Shown here in pieces: positions 49,123-58,852 of a stretch of 64,000 bases of DNA. Below the pieces are notes generated by a model, which saw only the letters and a program-made list of their open reading frames with translations, made no database searches and was not told the DNA's origin. Positions within the stretch are counted from its first letter, which is position 1; each line of letters opens with the position of its first letter. The stretch is taken from assembly GCA_043822065.1 (NCBI GenBank), contig JBDRCC010000001.1, positions 19,332 to 83,331 of the forward strand. The letters run 5' to 3'. The position numbers were made by a program, and so were the translations under genes. Source of the stretch: JBDRCC01 sp043822065 [NCBI: archaeon] (GTDB lineage: Archaea > Undinarchaeota > CAZHTU01).

Positions 49123-49186
49123 CTTATATAAATGGGTTTGAATAAGGAGTAGTCACCCAGAGACTGCTTCGGCAGGAGGGAGAATT
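49123..49186. promoter_or_regulatory. Bidirectional TATA and leader hairpin of the L1-L10-L12 operon
   Basis: CTTATATAAAT (49123-49133) is nearly symmetric and sits 25 nt from the EamA start on one side. On the other it would start an mRNA with a ~35-nt leader, unusual in this leaderless genome. The leader contains CTGC-TTCG-GCAG (49164-49175), a UUCG-type hairpin overlapping the ribosome site GCAGGAGGGAG (49172-49182), 4 nt before TTG 49187. Archaeal L1 is known to repress its own operon in methanococci; this hairpin is the candidate control site. Confidence 0.5.
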
Positions 49187-49816
49187 TTGGATCTGCAACC
49201 AGCGATTGAAAAAACGCTACAAGGCTCGAAGAAGCGGAAGTTTGTCCAGAGTGTGGATATTCTGATTAGCCTGAAGGATATCGACCTCAAGAAGACAGAA
49301 TCAAAGTTTGTCGAGGAGGTTGTCCTCCCGAACGGGCGCGGCAAGGATCCGAAGATAGGCATATTCGCATCCGCAGAAATGGCGGAGAAGGCAAAGGGCC
49401 TGAATTTAACAATTATACCCGACAGGGACATCGAGAAGCTTGGGAAGGACAAACGACAGGTAAGGAAGATAGTGGGCGGCCACGACTTCTTCATTTCCGA
49501 GCCGGACTTCATGATAAGGATAGGTAAGGCATTCGGCATGGCGATGGGGCCGAAAGGCAAGATGCCGAAGCCGATACCGCCAGGCTCCGACCCGACGATT
49601 TTCTACGAGAGGTTCAGGAGGGCAATCAGGATAAAGCTCAGGGAGCAGCCCATGGTGCAGGCGACGATTGGCATGGAGAACATGGATCCGCAAAAGCTCG
49701 CCCAGAACGCGGACGCAGTACTCTCCGCCGTAAAGCGCAGGATGCCAAACGGCGATGACAACATCAGGGGGGTATTTTTCAAGACCACGATGGGCCAGCT
49801 CGTGAGGGTAGAATGA
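49187..49816 (+). CDS. rpl1: Ribosomal protein L1 (uL1)
   Basis: 209 aa (archaeal L1 is about 210-220). FVQSVDILISLKDIDLKK, VVLPNGRGKDPKIGIFAS, ARxIG-like MAMGPKGKMPKPIPPGSDP and the C-terminal RGVFFKTTMGQLVRV are standard. Start is TTG 49187, placed by an AGGAGGGAG ribosome site. Binds 23S rRNA at the L1 stalk and probably regulates its own mRNA. Overlaps L10 by ATGA. Confidence 0.96.
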   Translation: MDLQPAIEKTLQGSKKRKFVQSVDILISLKDIDLKKTESKFVEEVVLPNGRGKDPKIGIFASAEMAEKAKGLNLTIIPDRDIEKLGKDKRQVRKIVGGHDFFISEPDFMIRIGKAFGMAMGPKGKMPKPIPPGSDPTIFYERFRRAIRIKLREQPMVQATIGMENMDPQKLAQNADAVLSAVKRRMPNGDDNIRGVFFKTTMGQLVRVE

Positions 49817-50661
49817 CGCCACTGAAAGAGGCGACCATGAGGCGGCTGAAGAGGATTATGGCAGACTACAAGGTAGTCGGCATCCTCAACGTAAAAAACA
49901 TGCCTTCGAGGCAGTTCCAGAAAATAAAGAACAGCATGGACGCCCAGGTCGTAATGAGCAAGAAGAGCCTCATCCAGAGGGCGCTCGAGGGAAGCGACAA
50001 GAAGGGGATAGCTGACCTCATAAAGAACATCGAGGGGCAGCCGGCATTAGTATTCACAAATGACAACCCGTTCAAGCTGTACGCCCAGATAATGAAGAGC
50101 AGGGCGCCGGCAGCCTGCAAGGGCGGCGAGATTGCGCCGAACGACATAACCATAGAGAAGGGCGACACCCCGTTCCTGCCAGGCCCGATGCTCGGGGAGC
50201 TCAAGTCAGCAGGGCTTAGTGTCGCAATAGAGAAGGGCAAGATAGTCGTAAGGGAGACAAAGACAATCGTAAGGACGGGCCAGGTAATAGAGCCGAAGGT
50301 AGCAGGCATACTCAACAAGCTCGGGATTGAGCCGCTCGAGATAGGGCTTGACCTCACCGCAGCATACGAAAACGGCTTCATATTCGGAAAGGGCGTGCTC
50401 GCGATAGACGAGGCTGAGTACTTCAACAACTTCGTCACTGCGCACAGGAACGCATTCGACCTGTCAGTCGGGGCGGGAATCCCGCTCAGGGACAACATTG
50501 AGGTGCTCCTCTCGAAGTGCTACTCAGAGAGCATGGCAGTCGCCAAAGAGGGCGGAGTGATAATCCCGGCAACGGTCGAAGGCATGCTGGGGGCGGCAAA
50601 CGCAATTGCAAGCAGTCTTAATCAACAGTTAAACATTGTAAAGGAGGTACAAAATGGCTGA
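49813..50661 (+). CDS. rpl10: Ribosomal protein L10 (uL10/P0)
   Basis: 282 aa. [25 protein letters not shown] and [14 protein letters not shown] (rRNA-binding domain) are followed by an insertion domain ([16 protein letters not shown]) and the helical spine. It stops at the spine and lacks the longer C-terminal L12-like tail found in many archaeal L10 proteins (about 310-350 aa), so it may bind fewer L12 dimers. Confidence 0.95.
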   Translation: MTPLKEATMRRLKRIMADYKVVGILNVKNMPSRQFQKIKNSMDAQVVMSKKSLIQRALEGSDKKGIADLIKNIEGQPALVFTNDNPFKLYAQIMKSRAPAACKGGEIAPNDITIEKGDTPFLPGPMLGELKSAGLSVAIEKGKIVVRETKTIVRTGQVIEPKVAGILNKLGIEPLEIGLDLTAAYENGFIFGKGVLAIDEAEYFNNFVTAHRNAFDLSVGAGIPLRDNIEVLLSKCYSESMAVAKEGGVIIPATVEGMLGAANAIASSLNQQLNIVKEVQNG

Positions 50662-50998
50662 AGCAGGGAATAAGGGCGGATCTATGGAATACATCTACGC
50701 CGCGATGCTGCTTCACAGCGCCGGCAAGAAAGTTGCAGAAGCCGACGTTGGGAAGGTGCTCGACGCAGCAGGTGTAAAGAAGGACGACTCCATGGTAAAG
50801 GCTCTGGTAGCAGCCCTTGACGGCGTAAACATTGAAGACGCCATAAAGAAGGCCGCAACCGTCCAGGTTGCCGCAGCAGCGCCAGCCGCCGGTGGCGGAG
50901 CAGCTGCAGTGAAAGAAGCTGCCAAAGAGGATACCGCAAAGGAAGACGAGAAGAAAGCCGAAGAAGCAGCGGCAGGTCTTGGAAGTCTGTTTGGTTAG
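50654..50998 (+). CDS. rpl12: Ribosomal protein L12 (P1-type)
   Basis: 114 aa acidic stalk protein: N-terminal dimerisation helices ([20 protein letters not shown]), an Ala/Gly-rich hinge ([15 protein letters not shown]), a charged stretch and the factor-binding tail GLGSLFG. A GGAGGT site at 50642-50647 precedes ATG 50654, which overlaps the end of rpl10 by 8 bp, giving strong translation as expected for the multicopy stalk. Confidence 0.96.
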   Translation: MAEAGNKGGSMEYIYAAMLLHSAGKKVAEADVGKVLDAAGVKKDDSMVKALVAALDGVNIEDAIKKAATVQVAAAAPAAGGGAAAVKEAAKEDTAKEDEKKAEEAAAGLGSLFG

Positions 50999-51070
50999 AC
51001 CTGACTCATAAGGGATGACGGTCCCGAAGACTCCAGGAACGACAGTTCTAGCGGATAGTATTCTGGGAAA

Positions 51071-51081
51071 AGCTATAAATG
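51071..51081 (+). promoter_or_regulatory. TATA box of alaS
   Basis: AGCTATAAATG, centred 28 nt before ATG 51104; leaderless. Confidence 0.6.
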
Positions 51082-51103
51082 AACAGCTTTTATTGACTGA
51101 GCA

Positions 51104-53860
51104 ATGAAGCTTCCTAGTTACGAGGTTGAACTTTTCAGGCAGAAGGGCTTTGAGAGGAAGAAATGCCCGAAGTGCGAAGAGTATTTTTGGACGCTTGACC
51201 CGAAGAGGGAGACCTGCGGCGATTCGCCGTGCGACGAGTACTCATTCATAGGCAAAGCCCCTGTCTCCAAGAGGAGCCTTGACAAAGCCAGGGAGGAGTA
51301 CATCTCATTCTTCGCCAAGGAGGGGCACACCCCGCTCAAGAGGTACCCGGTGGTGGCAAGGTGGCGGGACGACGTTTATTTCACAATCGCTTCAATCGCA
51401 TGCTTCCAGCCGTGGGTCATTGAGGGCGTTACGGACCCCCCGGCAAACCCGCTTGTAATCAGCCAGCCGTGCATTAGGTTCAACGACATAGACAACGTCG
51501 GAAAGACAGGCAGGCACATGACGCTCTTTGAGATGATGGCGCACCACGCCTTCAACAAGAAGGGCAAGGAAGTGTACTTCAAGGACAGGACCGTGGAGCT
51601 CTGCTACGACTTCCTCTGTGATTTTGGCATAAAGCCGAAGGACATATCATTCAAGGAAGCCTGGTGGGAGGGCGGAGGGAATGCAGGCCCCTGCCTGGAG
51701 ACGCTTACCCACGGGCTCGAGCTTGCGACTCTTGTTTTCATGCAGTTTGTCGGGCCTGTCGACGGAAAATACCAGAACATGGACATGACCGTCGTCGACA
51801 CAGGCTACGGGCTGGAGAGGCTCACCTGGCTTTCGACCGGCGCCCCGACGGCGTATGACGCGGTTTTCGGGGACATAGTCGAAAAGATAAGGGCGCAGTC
51901 CGGAGTCCACAAGCTTGACAAGAAGATAATGTCGGAATATTCAAAGGTCGCAGGGATAATGAACGTCGAGACGTCAAAGGACCTCGAGTCCCTCCGCTCC
52001 CAGGCCGCAAAGAGGGTCGGGATGTCAAAGAAGGACCTCATAGATCACATAGTGCCGTGGGAGAACATCTACTCGATAGCTGACCACAGCAGGGCGGTCT
52101 CAATGATGATTGCGGACGGGGTTGTCCCGTCAAACGTCAGGGACGGGTATTTTGCAAGGCTCCTGATAAGGAGGGCGCTTAGGGCGATGAAGGACATAGG
52201 GCTTTCAATCCCGTTCACGAGCATCGTCACGGACATGGCAAAGAGCATGAAGCACTTCCCCGAGGTTGAGGAATCCCTCAGGACGATAAACAAGATACTT
52301 GAGGTCGAGGACAAGCGGTTCAGGGAGAGCGTGGAGCGCGGCAGAAAGCTTGTAGAGCGGAAAATGGAGGTCATAAAGAAAAGCGGAAAGAATGAGCTTC
52401 CGCTTTCAGACCTGATAGAGCTTTACGACTCGCACGGGCTTCCGCCCGCGGAGGTCAAGGAGTTCGCCAGGGAGGCGGGGCTGACAGAGTTCAAGGTACC
52501 AGATGATTTTTACATAAGGGTAAGCGAGAAGCACTCGAAGGAGCGCAAGGAAGTCGAGGAAAAGAGCACAATGCATAAGCTTGTGGAGAGCCTCAAGCCG
52601 ACGGTACCGCTCTATTACGAGGACCAGTACCTCAAGAGCACCGAGGCGAACGTCCTGAAGATAATAGATGATAAGTTTGTGGTCCTAGACAAGACGATTT
52701 TCTACCCGGAGGGGGGAGGCCAGCCTTCCGACAAGGGGCACATAGGCGGCCAGGAAGTCTTAAGCGCCCAGAAGTATGGGGACGTCATAGTCCATGAGCT
52801 AAAGGAGAAAGCCCGCCTGCCTAAAAAGGTCAAATGTGAGATATTCTGGGACAGGCGCAAGCTGCTCATGCAGGCGCATGACGCGGCCCACATAATAAAC
52901 GGCGTGTGCGTCAATGTCCTTGGCCCGCATGTGTGGCAGACAGGAGCCCAGAAGGGGATAGAAAGCTCGAGGCTTGACATAACGCATTATGACAAGATAC
53001 CGCCGGAGATGCTAACGCGCATAGAGCGCGAGGCAAACAAGATTGTTACCGAGAACCGGCCGATAAAGATAACCTGGATGGGCAGGAACGACGCCGAAGA
53101 AAAGTACGGGTTCCGGCTTTACCAGGGCGGCGCAGTGCCTGGCAACAAGATAAGGGTTGTCGAAATAGATGATATTGAGGCATGCGGCGGGCTGCACGGC
53201 AAATACACCGGCGAGATAGGGCTGGTAAAGATTCTGAAAGCGGACAGGATACAGGACGGCGTAATACGGCTCGAGTTCACTGCCGGCGAATCCGCCCTGC
53301 GGTACATCCAGAAGAACGAGGAGATTATAGACGAGGTCGCAAATTCATTCTCGGTCCCGAGGGAGATGATAGGGGGCACCGCAAAGAGGTTCTTCAAGGA
53401 GTGGATGGAGCGGGGCAAGGAACTGGAAAGCCTTTACTCGGAGCTTGCGACTGCGCGGGCGCTCGACCTGCTTGCAAACGCAAAGAAGCTTGGCAAGTAC
53501 CGGCTGGTGTCCGGAAGCTATAGGAATGCCGATGTAAAGGAGCTTTCGAAGATAGCAGACGAAATAATCCAAAAGCAGCCGGATTCGGCTGCGGTCCTCA
53601 GCGGCTTTGACGAGGATTCTGCAAAGTTCCTCATAGCATTCGGCCCGAGCGCAGTCAAGCTGGGCATGGACGCAAACGAGCTCATGAAGGACGTCTCAAA
53701 AGTCCTCGGGGGCGGAGGCGGCGGAAGCAAGGACAAAGCCACCGGCGGAGGCCCCGTAAACAATCTTGATGCCGCGATGAAAAAGGCGAGCGAGGAGCTT
53801 GTTTCCATGATGAAAGAAAAGAGCCCGACCCTCAAGCTCACGTCTGTTTTCTCAAAATAA
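51104..53860 (+). CDS. alaS: Alanyl-tRNA synthetase (archaeal type)
   Basis: 918 aa. Archaeal N-terminal extension with a zinc-knuckle (CPKCEEYFWTLDPKRETCGD), class II catalytic core (TFMQF-like LVFMQFVGPVDGKY, GYGLERLTWL), and an editing domain with zinc ligands in AHDAAHIIN and CGGLH. The C-terminal DHHA1-type domain ends with a GGGGGGSKDKATGGGPV loop, tRNA-elbow binding. Complete and of normal length. Confidence 0.97.
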   Translation: MKLPSYEVELFRQKGFERKKCPKCEEYFWTLDPKRETCGDSPCDEYSFIGKAPVSKRSLDKAREEYISFFAKEGHTPLKRYPVVARWRDDVYFTIASIACFQPWVIEGVTDPPANPLVISQPCIRFNDIDNVGKTGRHMTLFEMMAHHAFNKKGKEVYFKDRTVELCYDFLCDFGIKPKDISFKEAWWEGGGNAGPCLETLTHGLELATLVFMQFVGPVDGKYQNMDMTVVDTGYGLERLTWLSTGAPTAYDAVFGDIVEKIRAQSGVHKLDKKIMSEYSKVAGIMNVETSKDLESLRSQAAKRVGMSKKDLIDHIVPWENIYSIADHSRAVSMMIADGVVPSNVRDGYFARLLIRRALRAMKDIGLSIPFTSIVTDMAKSMKHFPEVEESLRTINKILEVEDKRFRESVERGRKLVERKMEVIKKSGKNELPLSDLIELYDSHGLPPAEVKEFAREAGLTEFKVPDDFYIRVSEKHSKERKEVEEKSTMHKLVESLKPTVPLYYEDQYLKSTEANVLKIIDDKFVVLDKTIFYPEGGGQPSDKGHIGGQEVLSAQKYGDVIVHELKEKARLPKKVKCEIFWDRRKLLMQAHDAAHIINGVCVNVLGPHVWQTGAQKGIESSRLDITHYDKIPPEMLTRIEREANKIVTENRPIKITWMGRNDAEEKYGFRLYQGGAVPGNKIRVVEIDDIEACGGLHGKYTGEIGLVKILKADRIQDGVIRLEFTAGESALRYIQKNEEIIDEVANSFSVPREMIGGTAKRFFKEWMERGKELESLYSELATARALDLLANAKKLGKYRLVSGSYRNADVKELSKIADEIIQKQPDSAAVLSGFDEDSAKFLIAFGPSAVKLGMDANELMKDVSKVLGGGGGGSKDKATGGGPVNNLDAAMKKASEELVSMMKEKSPTLKLTSVFSK

Positions 53861-53868
53861 GCAGCGGG

Positions 53869-56800
53869 CTATCCGCCAACCACAGGCACGACCTGGACTG
53901 GTGTTGTTGCCTCTTTTTCCTTTGACTCGTAGGTGAACTTTATCCTCGCCTGGCTGAGGTGCAGCTGGCCCTCGATTGGGATTATCATCACTTTGTACGC
54001 GAGCTGAAGCGTCTGCCCAGGCATGATGTTCTGCAGGCTCCACGCAAGGCGCGTCCCCTCCATTACCTTCTCCACCTGCGGCACAAGGCGCGGGTCTACG
54101 CCGGCAAACGAATCAGGAAGCAGTGTGAACCCGAGCGGCAGGGTGTCATGGACGATTACGCTGTTCATCGGGCTGTCGGACTCGTTCCGGATTGAAAGGT
54201 TGATTGCAATCTGGTTCTGGGCGTTTCTGACGAGCTGCTTCGGCCAGGTGTATTTCGCAAGGGTGACTTTCGCCTCCGTGCCAGCAACGCAGACTTTTTC
54301 CGGCGGGCGGAGCATCAGCTGGATGCTTGCAGGTATACGCCTGACAAGGCTTGGCGGGAGCCTTGCAAGGAGGTTTTTCTCCTGGACGGTTATTATTATC
54401 ACTTCGCGCTTGTAGTAGCCAAACCCGGCAAGCAGGCAGAATGTGACAAGGGTCGCAATCAAGGTAAGGCTTACCCCAAATGGTGGGGCGGCTGCTCCTG
54501 CTTCAACCGGCTCTGGCGGAAGCGTTTCCGGGATTGGTATGTCCTTGATGAGCGCATACGCCTGATCTAGCAGGAGCTTCATTCCGGCGTAGTCCCCTTC
54601 CGCCTCTTTCACCTTTGCCTGCTGGAGGAGTTTCTTCGCCTCGTTGACAGCAGTCACGTCTTCGCCCTTTACATTCCCGAGAAGCGCGAAGACCTTGTTT
54701 TCCACGTCGTCCAACAGAGGGGATATTAGCTCATCGACCTGCGCTTCAGAGTCGCTTATCGCAGTATTGAATTTGGAGAATGCCAGATCCGCCTTGGATT
54801 TTGCGTTCGGGTAGTCGGACGCCCCGTATAGGTTGTTTGCCTGGGAAAGGAGAGCATCGCCCCCCTCGAGGGAGGCATTGGCTTCGGCAGTGGACAAATC
54901 TAAGGATTCAAGGCTGAATATCCATGACACTAAGCTGTCCCGCGCCTTGCTCGCGGCATTAAGGGCGGAAAGCGCTTCGGACGCGGAAGTCGTGAGCGGC
55001 GTTTCGCCGAGGTAGGGCAGAAGGTGGAATTTTATCCTGGCTGTTTTGCAGGTCCCTACTGAGAGGTAGGTCCCGTTCTCGGATTTGACTCCGCAAACAT
55101 CCGCCTTTATCTGGGCGCTGTAGTAGAATGTCCCGTTTTCTGCTGTGGACGGGACTAATACCCGCACATAAACGTCCTTTTTCTCCTTTGCAGGCACCTC
55201 TACGGATTCTGACTCGTACCAGTCCGGGTCCATGCCTGACATTCGCATGTGAAGGTGCGCAAGCTCGTCTCCCTCGTTTTCTACGGTATAGATTAGCGTC
55301 TTCTCGACCCCAAGCGTCAGGTTGACCTCCCGCTCGAAGGAGTCAAAGGAGATTGGCTTTGCTGTAAGTGTGACTGAGGAGGATGACGAGCCGCCGCCTG
55401 TGTCGTCACCAGTGCCGCTTGTAGCATTTTCCACAAGGCTCACTATGACTGAAGAGGTGCCGTTGCCGTAATTGCCGTTTCTTGAGTAGCCGACTGTGAC
55501 ATTGTAGGTGCCGGGGTAGGTGATTGTCATCGTGCATAAGACAACCCGGGCGCCTGCACCGAGGCCTTTTTCGCTTGAGGTCATGTACTGGCTCGGGCTG
55601 CAGGACACAGCCCCGCTGGCAGACGTGTCAATATCCGCGCCGTGGATGTCGCTGACTATGTAGTAGAAGTAGCTTGCAGTGTCCTCGTTCACGAGGGAAG
55701 TAAGGCTCTGGGCTGTCAGGATAAGGCTTGAAGAGACGCTGAGCGTCGTGTTCGCATAGGCGCTCTCGTTTGACGTCTGGTTCTTCCAGTGGAATACTAC
55801 TGACTTGACTCCAGTAGTGCCGGTGAGGGATGCCTGGCGGGTTGCGTTGTACAGCCCTGCTGTCGCGGTTTCCGTGACTGTGAAGGGCTCGCCTTCGCCC
55901 TCGACGGTGACATTCGCAGTCATATTTGCAGAGGTGTTCACTATCCCTGTAACCGGGCTCCCAGCTTTCGTGAGGTTCACCCATACACCATAATACTCAT
56001 AGCGGTTAAGCACAAGGTCAGCCGGGTTTGAGGTCAGGTAAGAAACCCATATGTCTGCGAGAATCGTAGAGTTGACATAGACATTTATGAAATCGGTAAC
56101 GGAGATGTTGCCTTTCGTTCCCGTAACATAAATGGTGTGGGGGCCGGATTCAGTGAAGTTGAAATGGCAGGTTGCGTTGCCTGCTGCATCGGTATTTGTC
56201 CGGTAGATTGCCATGCCTGCGCCGCCCCTCCAGGTGTCGTTGCAGGTTATGTTGGCGTCCGGCACGAAAGCGGTTGAGTTGAAGAGGCTGACGTTGACGT
56301 ATCCGGCTGTGTTTTCAGGATAGGTGGATGCGTTGGCAGTTATGTTCATGTAGAGCCAGTCGATGTAGTAGAGGACGGATGTGTTGACCGAGTTATTGCA
56401 CTGGTCGTAGGCGTAGACTGTGAAGTTTGCGGGCCCGTACTGCCCCAAAACGAAGCGGCAGGTGACGTCTGTCCCGTTGGCAGTTATGTTGATTGTCTCA
56501 AGAGTCTGGCTGTTGATGCAGCTGAGGTTCGCGACTGGGGCTCTCAAGCCGGACGCATCGAAGATGCCGACGGCCAATGAGAGGTTTGTGCCGTTGGAGT
56601 AATAGACAAAGGTAGGCGTGATGCTTGCCGACAGGAGGTCTGTTACATACAAAGTGATGTTGCCATATGCAATCTCGGCGCCCGCTGTTTGGTTGTAGAT
56701 GACACTTAGGAGGGACTGGGTGGTGTCGTTGACTGTGTAGTTTCCGCGCAGGAGCTGGAATGAGCTGGAGTAGGTTTCGTTCCTAAGGGGGATTGTGGTG

Positions 56801-58803
56801 CTGAGGAGTGGGATTGAGAGGTTTGAGAAGCCTATGTCCGCCGGCTGGGTGGTGACGTTGAACTCAATGTTGTTGCCGAGGTTGTATATTGTCTTGTTTG
56901 GGTAGACGCCGATTGAGGCCTCGTAGTAGCTCTTGTTGAAGAAGAATGTTTCGGACGAGTTCGACTGCTCATAGCTGTCGTTTGCAACGACGCGCCAGTA
57001 GTATTTCGTTATCCCTGGGACTGAGCTGACTGCAAGAGTGGTCTGCTCGGTGGAGGAATGGTATGAGGGGCTTGTGCCGTTTTCATAGTAGACATAGTAG
57101 GTTATTGTGCCGTTGCGCAGGTTCACGAACTTGAAGTAGTCAAAGTATAGTGAAGTATTTTGAGCGACGGAAGTGTCGCCAGTCCCGAAGTGTATTTCCT
57201 CGACAAGGAGCTGGATGTAGGAGACATTTGTAAGGTTGAAAGAGCCCGCGCTGGAAGTTGGGTTTGTGAGGTTGACTGTCAGGAGGTATTCTGCCCCAGC
57301 CGCGAGCGAGTAATTCCACTGGCGCCAGTCGGACTCTTTGTCGTAGAGGACTATCTTGAAGCCGGAAACCGCCTTGTCGGTTGTCTGGACGTAGAAGCGG
57401 AGCGCGTCGTAGGCGCTGGCGTCAAATGGTGCGAGGAAGGTCCGGTTCAGGATGTTTGTCTCGGAAATGGTGTCGCCGTCGTTGCTTACGGTCCAGTTGA
57501 GCCCGAAGGAGCCGTCGCGGACGAATGCTGTCTGATTTGTAATGTTTACAGAGTTCCCGGAGATTCCCCAGTCTGTCTGGTTCGCCTCGCCTGGAACCAT
57601 CAGGTGGATGTCTGAGTCAAAGACGTCAATCCACTTGAGGGTGTGGAGGGTGCCGCGCCCAAGGCTGGCGTTTGGTGGAGAGAGGAGCTGGGGGGTAGAT
57701 GGACGGTTGTTTCTGGCAAAGGTGCGGAGTGAACTTGTGGAGCCGTTTTCGTAGGAGTCATTGGAGACGACATACCAATAATAGGTCTGCCCTGGGGAAG
57801 TTGTTATGTTCAGGCTGTAGCTAGATGCGATATTGTAGACTGGCGGGTCGGAGCTGGTTCCGAAGTGGACGATGTACGTCACTAGGTCTGACTCTGCGTC
57901 GTAGCTTGGCGCCCAGGTGAGTGTCACGTTTTCAGAATATACCCTCTGGCTGTTTGAAGGGTAGAGGAGTGTAGTTATGTTTGGAGGTGCATTTTTCCTG
58001 AAGGAGTCTGCGAGCCGGGTAAGGTAAATCCTGCCTTTGACCGTACGGGTGGACTCTGAGTCATTTAGATAAACTGTTACCCGTCCATCCTCGACGCTGA
58101 AGTTGAAGAAGTGGACGACTGACCAGCCGCTGGCTGAGGTGGCTTTCGCAACCCAGGTTGGGTACTCGTCGACCTTGGCGCCGAGGTACTCCCCAGGGCC
58201 GTAGAGCTCTATGTCGAGCTTGTAGTAGCCGTTCTGGACCTCGATGCTGGCATTGACCACCGGGCAGTTTTCGCCGAGCTCGCAGAGGGTATCGTAGGTT
58301 GAGTCCCTGCCTATAGGGGGGGCAGAAATCTTCTGCCACTTGCTGTCGAAAGAATTTTCAGAATCTGTGAAATAGTCGCCGACCGCCGGCTCTGAGAAAT
58401 TTGCAGTGTAGAGTGTCTGGTTCCAGGAACTGAACTCGCTCATGTTGCCGAATTCGGACGCGTTGTAGGAGCGGACTTTCCAGTAATACGTCGTCCCGTT
58501 CAGGAGGCCTGTTGCGGTGTAATTAGTCTCGTTGACTACGTTGGTGCAGGAGGCATTGTTCAGTACTGTTGCTATAGTGGAGGAAAGGCATAGTGTGTAG
58601 TTCAGGCCGGTGTCTAGCTCATATGCCGGGTCTGAGGCGGACCAGTTGAGCATGACGGAAGTGCCGGTGATTCTAGTATAGTTCACTGGGTAGGTCGTGT
58701 TCGGCTGGACAGCAGTTGAGCTGTCGCCGGCGCCTGCAAGAACTAAGGCGAGCATTAGAGCTAATACTATACTCCCTACTAGGAGACCCTTCTTGCAATG
58801 CAT
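53869..58803 (-). CDS. Giant glycosylated surface protein with fibronectin III/Ig-like domains and a DUF11-like C-terminus
   Basis: 1644 aa from ATG 58801-58803, chosen because the TATA at 58827-58836 is 24-33 nt away (a start 21 nt upstream would lie next to the TATA). Signal sequence KKGLLVGSIVLALMLALVLAG. Then fibronectin-III domains (about 30-135, 270-365 and a third split by a galactose-binding-like insert near 430-540), several Ig-like repeats dense in N-x-S/T sequons, a Ser-rich linker, an NEW3-like beta domain, a helical bundle, one membrane helix (PFGVSLTLIATLVTFCLLAG), a basic stop, and a DUF11-like domain. Probably an adhesin or cell-envelope anchor. Confidence 0.8.
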   Translation of the reverse strand: MHCKKGLLVGSIVLALMLALVLAGAGDSSTAVQPNTTYPVNYTRITGTSVMLNWSASDPAYELDTGLNYTLCLSSTIATVLNNASCTNVVNETNYTATGLLNGTTYYWKVRSYNASEFGNMSEFSSWNQTLYTANFSEPAVGDYFTDSENSFDSKWQKISAPPIGRDSTYDTLCELGENCPVVNASIEVQNGYYKLDIELYGPGEYLGAKVDEYPTWVAKATSASGWSVVHFFNFSVEDGRVTVYLNDSESTRTVKGRIYLTRLADSFRKNAPPNITTLLYPSNSQRVYSENVTLTWAPSYDAESDLVTYIVHFGTSSDPPVYNIASSYSLNITTSPGQTYYWYVVSNDSYENGSTSSLRTFARNNRPSTPQLLSPPNASLGRGTLHTLKWIDVFDSDIHLMVPGEANQTDWGISGNSVNITNQTAFVRDGSFGLNWTVSNDGDTISETNILNRTFLAPFDASAYDALRFYVQTTDKAVSGFKIVLYDKESDWRQWNYSLAAGAEYLLTVNLTNPTSSAGSFNLTNVSYIQLLVEEIHFGTGDTSVAQNTSLYFDYFKFVNLRNGTITYYVYYENGTSPSYHSSTEQTTLAVSSVPGITKYYWRVVANDSYEQSNSSETFFFNKSYYEASIGVYPNKTIYNLGNNIEFNVTTQPADIGFSNLSIPLLSTTIPLRNETYSSSFQLLRGNYTVNDTTQSLLSVIYNQTAGAEIAYGNITLYVTDLLSASITPTFVYYSNGTNLSLAVGIFDASGLRAPVANLSCINSQTLETINITANGTDVTCRFVLGQYGPANFTVYAYDQCNNSVNTSVLYYIDWLYMNITANASTYPENTAGYVNVSLFNSTAFVPDANITCNDTWRGGAGMAIYRTNTDAAGNATCHFNFTESGPHTIYVTGTKGNISVTDFINVYVNSTILADIWVSYLTSNPADLVLNRYEYYGVWVNLTKAGSPVTGIVNTSANMTANVTVEGEGEPFTVTETATAGLYNATRQASLTGTTGVKSVVFHWKNQTSNESAYANTTLSVSSSLILTAQSLTSLVNEDTASYFYYIVSDIHGADIDTSASGAVSCSPSQYMTSSEKGLGAGARVVLCTMTITYPGTYNVTVGYSRNGNYGNGTSSVIVSLVENATSGTGDDTGGGSSSSSVTLTAKPISFDSFEREVNLTLGVEKTLIYTVENEGDELAHLHMRMSGMDPDWYESESVEVPAKEKKDVYVRVLVPSTAENGTFYYSAQIKADVCGVKSENGTYLSVGTCKTARIKFHLLPYLGETPLTTSASEALSALNAASKARDSLVSWIFSLESLDLSTAEANASLEGGDALLSQANNLYGASDYPNAKSKADLAFSKFNTAISDSEAQVDELISPLLDDVENKVFALLGNVKGEDVTAVNEAKKLLQQAKVKEAEGDYAGMKLLLDQAYALIKDIPIPETLPPEPVEAGAAAPPFGVSLTLIATLVTFCLLAGFGYYKREVIIITVQEKNLLARLPPSLVRRIPASIQLMLRPPEKVCVAGTEAKVTLAKYTWPKQLVRNAQNQIAINLSIRNESDSPMNSVIVHDTLPLGFTLLPDSFAGVDPRLVPQVEKVMEGTRLAWSLQNIMPGQTLQLAYKVMIIPIEGQLHLSQARIKFTYESKEKEATTPVQVVPVVGG

Positions 58804-58825
58804 AAACGTTATCAAGGCAACCAAT

Positions 58826-58836
58826 CATTTAAACCT
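58826..58836. promoter_or_regulatory. Shared TATA region, giant surface protein / METTL5-like gene
   Basis: CATTTAAACC read forwards and GGTTTAAATG read backwards; only 49 bp separate the two start codons, so both genes use this AT core. Confidence 0.5.
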
Positions 58837-58852
58837 TTGTTTTTATCGGAGA

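Noticed and set aside
58697-58852. N-terminal extension of the METTL5-like methyltransferase
   Set aside because: It overlaps the start and signal sequence of the divergent giant protein and the shared TATA region, and adds no methyltransferase sequence.
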